A stretch of DNA of 11,667 nucleotides, taken from positions 1 to 11,667 of the forward strand of contig JACRAA010000486.1 of assembly GCA_016213595.1 (NCBI GenBank), in the 5' to 3' direction. Both the position numbers and the translations under genes were made by a program. Shown piece by piece: positions 6,494-11,667 of the stretch. Each line of letters begins with the position of its first letter. Position 1 is the first letter of the stretch. The DNA is from Actinomycetota bacterium (lineage in GTDB: Bacteria > Actinomycetota > Actinomycetes > Propionibacteriales > Propionibacteriaceae). The notes below the pieces were generated by a model. It did not search any database. It had not been told where the DNA came from and was given only the letters and a program-made list of their open reading frames with translations.

Positions 6494-7704
6494 GGTTCGC
6501 CTACGAGGTGGGGACCCGCCTCGACGGTCAGCACGGACGGACCGGCGTCATCACGACCCCGCACGGCACGATCCGTACCCCTGCCTTCGTCGTCGTCGGC
6601 ACGAAGGCGAGCGTCAAGGCCGTCCTGCCCGAGACGGTCGCCGCTCTCGGCGCCCAGGCCGTCCTGGCCAACGCGTACCACCTGTTCCTGCAGCCCGGCT
6701 CCGACATCGTGGAGGCAGCGGGAGGGCTGGGGACGTTCATGAACTGGCCGGGCCCGACGTTCACCGACTCGGGCGGCTTCCAGGTGATGAGCCTCGGCGT
6801 GGGCTTCAAGAAGGTCCTCGCGATGGACACGGCCGTCCCTGACGACGAGGTCATCGCCGACGGCTCGGCCCGACTGGCCACCGTGGACGACGACGGGGTC
6901 ACCTTCACCTCGCACCTCAACGGCGACACGCACCGGTTCACCCCCGAGAAGAGCATGCGCATCCAGCACGAGCTGGGGGCCGACATCATGTTCGCGTTCG
7001 ACGAGCTGACCACGCTGATGAACACCCGCGACTACCAGGAGCGCTCCGTCGAGCGGACGCACGCCTGGGCCGCGCGGTGTCTCGCGGAGCACGGGCGGCT
7101 CACGCTCGAGCGGACACACCGCCCGTACCAGGCGCTGTTCGGGGTCGTGCAGGGCGCGCAGTACGAGGACCTGCGCCGGCGCGCGGCGACGCGGCTCGCG
7201 TCGCTCGAGGTCGACGGGCGCCGCTTCGACGGGTACGGGATCGGAGGTGCGCTGGAGAAGGAGAAGCTGGGCACGATCATCGGCTGGGTCTCCGAGTCGC
7301 TGCCCGAGGACAAGCCTCGCCACCTCCTCGGCATCTCCGAGCCGGAGGACCTCTTCGCCGGGATCGAGGCGGGGGCCGACACGTTCGACTGCGTCAACCC
7401 CTCCCGCGTCGCCCGCAACGGCGCCGTCTACACGTCCCGGGGCAGGTACAACGTCAACACGGCCGCCTACCGGCGCGACTTCGGCCCCCTCGAGGACGAC
7501 TGTGCCTGCTACACATGCACGCACTACACGAGGGCGTACCTGCACCACCTGTTCAAGGCTAAGGAGATGCTCGCCTCGACGCTGGCCACGATCCACAACG
7601 AGTGGTTCACCGTGAAGCTCGTCGACGACATCCGCGACAGCATCGACGCCGGCCGCTTCCGCGAGCTGCGCTGCGAGTGGCTGGGCAGGTACAGGTCCCG
7701 CTAG
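6490..7704 (+). CDS. tgt: tRNA-guanine(34) transglycosylase Tgt, variant with altered base pocket
   Basis: Exchanges guanine 34 of tRNAs with GUN anticodons (Tyr, His, Asn, Asp) for a 7-deazaguanine, the entry to queuosine. 404 residues against about 375 usual. Catalytic parts are intact: D93 in TDSGGFQVM (general base), D171 in FAFDELT (base binding), nucleophile D300 in TFDCVNPSRVARNG, and zinc ligands C338, C340, C343 and H369. Unusual: a 24-residue insertion (about 104-135 holds 32 residues where the E. coli enzyme has 8); Leu173 where preQ1-using enzymes have Cys (Zymomonas C158); and GIGGALEKEKLG (251-262) where they have GGLAVGE. These positions contact the base substituent, so queuine may be the substrate (inference). 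GTG start overlaps the rsmE stop as GTGA, so it should be translated with the HrcA-controlled operon. Confidence 0.94.
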   Translation: MRFAYEVGTRLDGQHGRTGVITTPHGTIRTPAFVVVGTKASVKAVLPETVAALGAQAVLANAYHLFLQPGSDIVEAAGGLGTFMNWPGPTFTDSGGFQVMSLGVGFKKVLAMDTAVPDDEVIADGSARLATVDDDGVTFTSHLNGDTHRFTPEKSMRIQHELGADIMFAFDELTTLMNTRDYQERSVERTHAWAARCLAEHGRLTLERTHRPYQALFGVVQGAQYEDLRRRAATRLASLEVDGRRFDGYGIGGALEKEKLGTIIGWVSESLPEDKPRHLLGISEPEDLFAGIEAGADTFDCVNPSRVARNGAVYTSRGRYNVNTAAYRRDFGPLEDDCACYTCTHYTRAYLHHLFKAKEMLASTLATIHNEWFTVKLVDDIRDSIDAGRFRELRCEWLGRYRSR

Positions 7705-7730
7705 GCCTCAGCGGCCCTGGACCGGGAGCC
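7694..7730. terminator. Possible bidirectional hairpin between tgt and the glycosyltransferase
   Basis: TCCCG (7696-7700) can pair with CGGGA (7723-7727), and inside it GGCC (7704-7707) with GGCC (7713-7716) around a five-base loop. The inner and outer stems are separated by unpaired bases and there is no T-tract on either strand, so this is only a weak candidate. The two convergent stops are three bases apart, so any terminator must lie within the coding ends. Confidence 0.22.
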
Positions 7731-9495
7731 GGTAGCTGGTCGTCGTCCGGGCGAGGTTGCCGTTGAGGTGAGGGTCGTGGGCGACGACGTCGGCCCACCG
7801 GGACCTGAACAGGTCGGCGGCGGCGAACAGCTCGGTCCAGTCCCGGTTCGGCGCGATGCTCTTCGACTCGTGGTGCAGCAGCCGCACATCCGGGGTGTAC
7901 ACGCTGCGGTAGCCGAGCGCCCCGATCCGCAGGCACAGGTCGACGTCGTTGAACGTGATCCGGAGCTGGGGGTCGAAGCCGCCCACCTCGTCGTACGTGG
8001 CCTTCCGCACCGCGATGCAGGCGGCGGTCACGGCCGTCGTGGCCCGGCGTGCCCACAGCATCAGCTCCTGGGTGCGGGTCAGCCGCCGGTCGAGCCGCAG
8101 CCCGGACAGGCTGTTGCCGGCGACCGTCTTGATGCCGAGCCCGATGCCCGCGTGCTGGACGGTCTGCCCGTCCGGGTACAGCAGGAGGCAGCCGACCACG
8201 CCGACCTCCGGACGCTGTGCCTCGGCGACGAGCATCTCGAGCCAGGACGGGTCGAGCACCTCGGTGTCGTTGTTGAGCATCACGAGGATCTCGCCGCGGG
8301 CGGCCTCGGCGCCTGCGTTGCAGCTACGGGCGTACGAGAATGGCTGTTCGGGCCAGTCGACGAGACGGACCGACGGGTGTCGCCGCGCCCCGTCCTCGTA
8401 CCAGCCCAGCACCTCGGGGTCGTCGCTGCCCGTGTCCACGAGGACCACCTCGAAGGCCGAGTAGGACGTCGTCGCGTAGATCGACTCGACGCAGCGGCGC
8501 ACCACAGCGAACGCGTTCTTGCTCGGGATGACGATGGAGACGACCGGCTGGCCGACGACCGGGTAGCGGACGTTCCACGTCCCCGCCACGTGTCCCGGCT
8601 CGACCACAGCCGTGGGGCTTCCCTCGGCCGCCAGCGCCGAGGCGAGCACCGCGGTCGCCGTCGCCTCCGGCACCGGGGGCGCCCCCGGCACCCGGCCCGC
8701 CACGATGCCCGGCGCCTGCTGGACGGTGGCCCCGGCGTGGGCGAGCCGGAGCTGCAGGTCCCACACCTCGGCACCGGGAAGGTCCCTGAGCCCCTCGGCG
8801 GCAAGCACACTCGAGGTACGGAACCACGTGACACGGCCCAGGTACGGCATGGAGTGGAGCAGCTCAGGGTTCCAGGCGGGCTTGAAGAACGGGTCCCGTC
8901 GCATCGCGCGCTCGATGCCTCTGGAGCTCGGCGTGAGGATGCAGACGTCGTCGCCTCCGTAGACCATGTCCGCGTTCGGGGAGGTCATGGCGGCGCGGGC
9001 CAGGAGGGCCATCGAGTCGGGGTAGAGGACGTCGTCAGGTCCGACGAGGACGACGAAGTCGCCCTCGACGCCCGGCAAGGCGGCGTTCACGCGCGACGCC
9101 AGGCTGCCGTCCGCGCAGACGAGGACCCGGTGGCGACGGTCGCCGGGGACGTTTTGGAGCTCGGCATGAGTGAGGACTGTGAGGTCGAGGTTCCCGTACG
9201 TCTGGGCGAGCACCCGGGACACCGCCCGGTCTCGAGCCGGCGCCGCCTGTCCCACCACGTCGAGGAGCACGCTGACACTGGGCGGGCGTCCGGACCCTGG
9301 AACCAGGACCTGGTCGCCATCGCGGGCCTTCAGCCACGACTGGTAGGCCCGGTGCTGGGTCGTGCCGTGGTTCATGACGGTGAAGTACGCGGAACGTGCT
9401 GCGCGGGCGGCCCGGGGAGCCTTCTCGAGCCCTTTGCGGGCGAGCGACCTCGCGCTCTTCTTCATCCGACCCGCGAGGTTCTGGGAGTCCGGCAC
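7708..9495 (-). CDS. Family 2 glycosyltransferase with two GT-A-like domains
   Basis: Probable nucleotide-sugar-dependent transferase of the O-antigen/rhamnan type, 595 residues from GTG 9495. Numbering here is from GTG 9504 (598 residues). Residues 14-40 are Lys/Arg/Ala-rich and perhaps amphipathic. Domain 1 (about 75-230) keeps VLAQTYGNLDL, VGPDDVLYPDSM and FKPAWNPELL but has lost the usual nucleotide-binding Asp strand, so it looks degenerate. Domain 2 (about 321-545) is complete: PVVSIVIPSKN, VVLVDTGSDD, the DxD-like LNNDTEV (410-416), GGFDPQL and the FNDVDLCLR (518-526) catalytic region. GTG 9495 has AGGG eight bases upstream; GTG 9504 has none, and ATG 9465 is a further option. Domain 2 suggests cell-surface glycan synthesis; acceptor and sugar are unknown. 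It lies 63-72 bases after the transporter gene and may share its transcript. Confidence 0.88.
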   Translation of the reverse strand: MPDSQNLAGRMKKSARSLARKGLEKAPRAARAARSAYFTVMNHGTTQHRAYQSWLKARDGDQVLVPGSGRPPSVSVLLDVVGQAAPARDRAVSRVLAQTYGNLDLTVLTHAELQNVPGDRRHRVLVCADGSLASRVNAALPGVEGDFVVLVGPDDVLYPDSMALLARAAMTSPNADMVYGGDDVCILTPSSRGIERAMRRDPFFKPAWNPELLHSMPYLGRVTWFRTSSVLAAEGLRDLPGAEVWDLQLRLAHAGATVQQAPGIVAGRVPGAPPVPEATATAVLASALAAEGSPTAVVEPGHVAGTWNVRYPVVGQPVVSIVIPSKNAFAVVRRCVESIYATTSYSAFEVVLVDTGSDDPEVLGWYEDGARRHPSVRLVDWPEQPFSYARSCNAGAEAARGEILVMLNNDTEVLDPSWLEMLVAEAQRPEVGVVGCLLLYPDGQTVQHAGIGLGIKTVAGNSLSGLRLDRRLTRTQELMLWARRATTAVTAACIAVRKATYDEVGGFDPQLRITFNDVDLCLRIGALGYRSVYTPDVRLLHHESKSIAPNRDWTELFAAADLFRSRWADVVAHDPHLNGNLARTTTSYRLPVQGR

Positions 9496-9567
9496 GGCGG
9501 TCACCCTATCGGCCGGCCGCGGGGGCCGAGACGTCCGGGCACCATCGCCCGAGGTGGCGCCTGGCGC

Positions 9568-10314
9568 TCACGTCGCGTCGAAGGCGGGTTCGACCGAGAG
9601 CGGCTCGCCCGGCACGGGATACCCCTCGTAGCGGCGGACGACGGGGATGACGCGAAGTGTCACGGGGAGCATGACCACCTCCACGCCGACCTTCCAGACG
9701 TAGCCGACGACGATGTAGTTGAGCAGCGTGCCGGGCCCGATGAGGCCGCCGAACGCGATGCTGCAGAAGATCGTCGTGTCGGCGAGCTCGCCCACCAGCG
9801 TGCTCGAGACGAGCCGCCACCACAGCGACCCCGGCCGGGCGCGGTCGCGGAGCCGGACCACGACGTACGCGTTGAGGAACTGCCCGGCGAGGAAGCCGCA
9901 GAGGCTCGCGGCCACGATCCGAGGGACGAACCCGAGCACGGCGTGCCAGGCGGCGGTCTGGTCGAAGGTCGCCGCAGCGGGGGCCGAGTCGATGACGAGG
10001 AAGGTCAGCGAGGCGAGGAGCGCGATCGCGAAGCCGAGGAGGATCGCCCGCCGGGCGAGCCGCATCCCGTACACCTCCGCGAGCAGGTCGCCGAGGATGT
10101 ACGTGAGGGGGAACAGGAAGGCGCCGCCGTCGGTGACGATCGGCAGGACGGGGAAGCCGAGCACGCTGAGGTCCGGCCCGAATGCGATGAGCTTGGTCGC
10201 GCCGATGTTCGACACCAGGAGCAGCGAACAGAACAGCGCGAGCACGATGTCGTACATCCTGGTCGAGGCGGGCTGTCGCAGCACCGGGGCGGGCGTCCTC
10301 ATCTCGGCGGTCAC
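9568..10314 (-). CDS. yhhQ: Queuosine precursor transporter, VUT family (YhhQ)
   Basis: Integral membrane importer of 7-deazaguanine queuosine precursors (preQ0/preQ1 in E. coli YhhQ; queuine in some relatives). 248 residues with about six hydrophobic segments. Family marks: LLLVSNIGATKLIAF (31-45), the block FLFPLTYILGDLLAEVYG (66-83) followed by ARR, and SSTLVGELADTTIFCSIAF (170-188), the last with the conserved Asp. The start is GTG 10314, six bases behind a -10-like TAGCAT; ATG 10302 is an alternative. It lies less than 2 kb from tgt, though the two are on opposite strands. Since no queuosine synthesis genes are in view, salvage is the simplest reading of the pair. Confidence 0.9.
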   Translation of the reverse strand: MTAEMRTPAPVLRQPASTRMYDIVLALFCSLLLVSNIGATKLIAFGPDLSVLGFPVLPIVTDGGAFLFPLTYILGDLLAEVYGMRLARRAILLGFAIALLASLTFLVIDSAPAAATFDQTAAWHAVLGFVPRIVAASLCGFLAGQFLNAYVVVRLRDRARPGSLWWRLVSSTLVGELADTTIFCSIAFGGLIGPGTLLNYIVVGYVWKVGVEVVMLPVTLRVIPVVRRYEGYPVPGEPLSVEPAFDAT

Positions 10315-10320
10315 GGCCGC

Positions 10321-10326
10321 ATGCTA
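10321..10326 (-). promoter_or_regulatory. Candidate -10 box for a leaderless yhhQ transcript
   Basis: Minus-strand TAGCAT (TANNNT) is followed after six bases by the GTG start at 10314, the spacing expected when transcription starts on the start codon. No Shine-Dalgarno site precedes the GTG, in agreement. The -35 region is not recognisable. A leaderless message leaves no room for a preQ1 riboswitch. Confidence 0.45.
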
Positions 10327-10368
10327 CGTCGAACGCGCTTCGTCCCTGTACCTGTGGGTGGTTCGTGG

Positions 10369-10374
10369 CAGGAT
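10369..10374 (+). promoter_or_regulatory. Ribosome binding site or -10 box of the DUF5709 gene
   Basis: CAGGAT lies six bases before ATG 10381. The inner AGGA at 10370-10373 would be a ribosome binding site with seven bases spacing; the whole hexamer could instead be a weak -10 box of a leaderless transcript. The sequence alone does not decide. It shares the 66-base intergenic region with the divergent yhhQ promoter. Confidence 0.35.
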
Positions 10375-10380
10375 CGGGTC

Positions 10381-10833
10381 ATGGATACCGAATCCGACTT
10401 CATGCCGGACGAATCGGAGCAGCTCGACCAGATGCAGCCCGAGGAGACGTTGCTCGACCGAGGCGTCGCTGACGTGCTCGACGAGGGCTACACGGCGCCC
10501 GAGCACTGGTCCGCGGCCGAGGGCTTCGGCAACACGGCCTCCGAGATGCACCAGGGCGAGAGTCTCGACCAGAAGCTCGCGGCCGAGGTGCCCGACGTCA
10601 TCGACACCGGCGACAGCGACAGGGACTGGCGCGACGACCCCGACGATCCCAAGGAGGAGCGGGAGGTCGGCAACCGCCGTGCCGGTCGTCTCGTCGGCGC
10701 CAACCACGGCTACGACGGCGAGGACGTCGAGAGCGACACGATCGGCGAGGACGTGGGCATCGACGGTGCCGCCGCCTGCGCCGAGGAGGCCGCGATGCAC
10801 ATCATCGACCCCAGCGACGACGACGTTGACTGA
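10381..10833 (+). CDS. DUF5709 family protein, highly acidic
   Basis: Protein of unknown function, 150 residues, from a family I know from actinobacteria. Recognised by LLDRGVADVLDEGYTAPEHW (24-43), GESLDQKLAAEVPDV (59-73), NRRAGRLV (98-105) and the end DIGAA-like DVGIDGAAACAEEAAMHII. By hand count about 46 of 150 residues are Asp or Glu against about 9 Lys or Arg, so the protein is very negatively charged and probably partly disordered. No signal peptide, membrane segment or Cys pair is present (one Cys). The frame stays open far upstream to 7768, but that stretch is antisense to yhhQ and the glycosyltransferase; ATG 10381 with AGGA seven bases before it is the start. The prolyl iminopeptidase gene follows after 28 bases. 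Confidence 0.85.
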   Translation: MDTESDFMPDESEQLDQMQPEETLLDRGVADVLDEGYTAPEHWSAAEGFGNTASEMHQGESLDQKLAAEVPDVIDTGDSDRDWRDDPDDPKEEREVGNRRAGRLVGANHGYDGEDVESDTIGEDVGIDGAAACAEEAAMHIIDPSDDDVD

Positions 10834-10861
10834 GCGCGACGATCACGCGGGTACGGAGTCC

Positions 10862-11667
10862 GTGCTGTACCCGCCGATCGAGCCGTACGACTCGGGCATG
10901 CTCGACGTCGGGGACGGCAACCTCCTGTACTGGGAGCAGTGCGGCCGTCCTGACGGGAAGCCCGTGGTCGTACTCCACGGCGGCCCGGGTGGCGGGTGCA
11001 GCCCCATGATGCGGCGCTTCTTCGACCCGGAGAAGTACTGCATCGTTCTGTTCGACCAGCGCATGTGCGGGCGGTCGACGCCCCACGCCTCGCAGCCGGA
11101 CGCGGACCTCAGCACGAACACGACCTGGAACCTCGTCTCCGATGTGGAGACCGTGCGGGCAGCGCTCGGCATCGACCGCTGGCAGGTCTGGGGCGGCTCC
11201 TGGGGCAGTGCGCTGGCGCTAGCCTACGCCGAGACCCACCCCGAGCGGGTCACCGAGCTCGTCCTGCGCGGCATCTTCATGCTGCGACGGTGGGAGCTGG
11301 ACTGGTTCTACAACGGGCCGGCCGGGCTCATCCGCCCTGACTGGTGGTCCGTCTTCGAGAGGCCGCTGGGCGGTGAGGCCCGAAGCCACCTTCACGTCGG
11401 CACCCCTGGGAACGACAACATCTCCCGTTATCGGGAGCTCCTGTTCGACCCGGAACCCGCCGTCCACGTACCGGCGGCCATCGCCTGGACCACGTGGGAG
11501 AACGCGACGGTCAAGCTCGTCACCGACCAGACCATGGTCGCCGAAGGCCAGAACTCGGCCTACGCCGTCGCCTTCGCCCGGATCGAGAACCACTACTTCA
11601 CCCACGGCGGCTTCTTCAGTCCCGACCAGCTGCTCGAGGACGTCGGCACGATCCGCAACATCCCGAC
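10862..11667 (+). CDS. pip: Prolyl iminopeptidase (alpha/beta hydrolase), 3' end missing
   Basis: Cytosolic serine peptidase that removes N-terminal proline from peptides (peptidase family S33). The frame is open to the right edge (268 codons); the catalytic Asp and His, expected just beyond IRNIP, are off the window. Seen: LYPPIEPYDSGMLDVGDG, oxyanion-loop HGGPGGG, DQRMCGRSTPHA, nucleophile elbow GGSWGSALALAYAETHPERV, then LRGIFMLRRWELDWFYNG and AWTTWENAT, all in family order. Position four of DQRxCGRS is Met, often Gly or Asn elsewhere. The stretch FERPLGGEARSHLHVGTPGN matches my memory of the family less well. GTG 10862 gives the usual N-terminus; the frame also allows a TTG at 10826 overlapping the DUF5709 stop, adding 12 residues. 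Neither has a strong ribosome binding site (GGAG three bases before the GTG). Confidence 0.93.
   Translation, partial: MLYPPIEPYDSGMLDVGDGNLLYWEQCGRPDGKPVVVLHGGPGGGCSPMMRRFFDPEKYCIVLFDQRMCGRSTPHASQPDADLSTNTTWNLVSDVETVRAALGIDRWQVWGGSWGSALALAYAETHPERVTELVLRGIFMLRRWELDWFYNGPAGLIRPDWWSVFERPLGGEARSHLHVGTPGNDNISRYRELLFDPEPAVHVPAAIAWTTWENATVKLVTDQTMVAEGQNSAYAVAFARIENHYFTHGGFFSPDQLLEDVGTIRNIP

Noticed and set aside
9505..9567. GC-rich palindromic bits (GGCCGGCC, GGCGCC/GGTGCC) between yhhQ and the glycosyltransferase as a terminator.
   Set aside because: The stems are short and imperfect and there is no T-tract; ordinary for this base composition. I see nothing else supported in the gap.
7768..10380. 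Plus-strand open frame of about 870 codons antisense to the glycosyltransferase and yhhQ, continuous with the DUF5709 gene.
   Set aside because: Its translation is Arg/Gly/His-rich low-complexity text typical of shadow frames in high-GC DNA, while the opposite strand encodes two recognisable families. Only the last 150 codons, from ATG 10381, are a real gene.
10315..10380. preQ1 riboswitch upstream of yhhQ.
   Set aside because: The -10-like TAGCAT is six bases from the GTG, leaving no leader, and I see no A-rich pseudoknot tail or pairing typical of such aptamers.
1..11667. Mobile elements, CRISPR, tRNA or rRNA genes, phage or toxin-antitoxin genes.
   Set aside because: I found no repeats with spacers, transposase motifs, cloverleaf-like sequences or small paired genes; the window reads as ordinary core and accessory chromosome.

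Overview
The window is dense, high-GC actinobacterial chromosome with no RNA genes, insertion sequences, phage genes or CRISPR. An actinobacterium is suggested by the GC-rich third positions, GTG/TTG starts, GTGA-type gene overlaps, a CtpE-like P-type ATPase, an hrcA-dnaJ pair under a CIRCE operator of the CTGGCACTC/GAGTGCCAG type, and a DUF5709 protein, a family I know only from Actinobacteria. The word GTAC is strikingly common. I would guess the order Propionibacteriales, but that is inference.

Left part (1-2591, + strand): the C-terminal half of a cation-transporting P-type ATPase runs in from the left edge. It overlaps an inositol-monophosphatase-family gene, which in turn overlaps a small alkyltransferase-like (ATL) DNA-repair gene by the four bases GTGA. 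A metallo-beta-lactamase-fold hydrolase (2577-3440, - strand) converges on the ATL gene with a 15-base tail overlap.

Centre (3505-7704, + strand): a heat-shock operon starts at a -10 box abutting a near-perfect CIRCE element and reads hrcA, dnaJ (DnaJ2 type), rsmE and tgt. The gap hrcA-dnaJ is 7 bases, and dnaJ/rsmE and rsmE/tgt overlap as GTGA. The tgt product is an unusual tRNA-guanine transglycosylase with a 24-residue insertion and altered residues in the 7-deazaguanine pocket.

Right part: a two-domain family 2 glycosyltransferase (- strand) lies tail to tail with tgt, three bases away. Upstream of it on the same strand is a VUT-family queuosine-precursor transporter (YhhQ). Divergent from the transporter are a very acidic DUF5709 protein and then a prolyl iminopeptidase cut off by the right edge.

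The most interesting theme is queuosine: an atypical Tgt and a queuosine-precursor transporter lie within 2 kb, with no preQ1 synthesis genes in view. This fits salvage of preQ1 or, given the pocket changes, of queuine itself. Placing tgt in a CIRCE-controlled operon would tie this tRNA modification to the heat-shock response.
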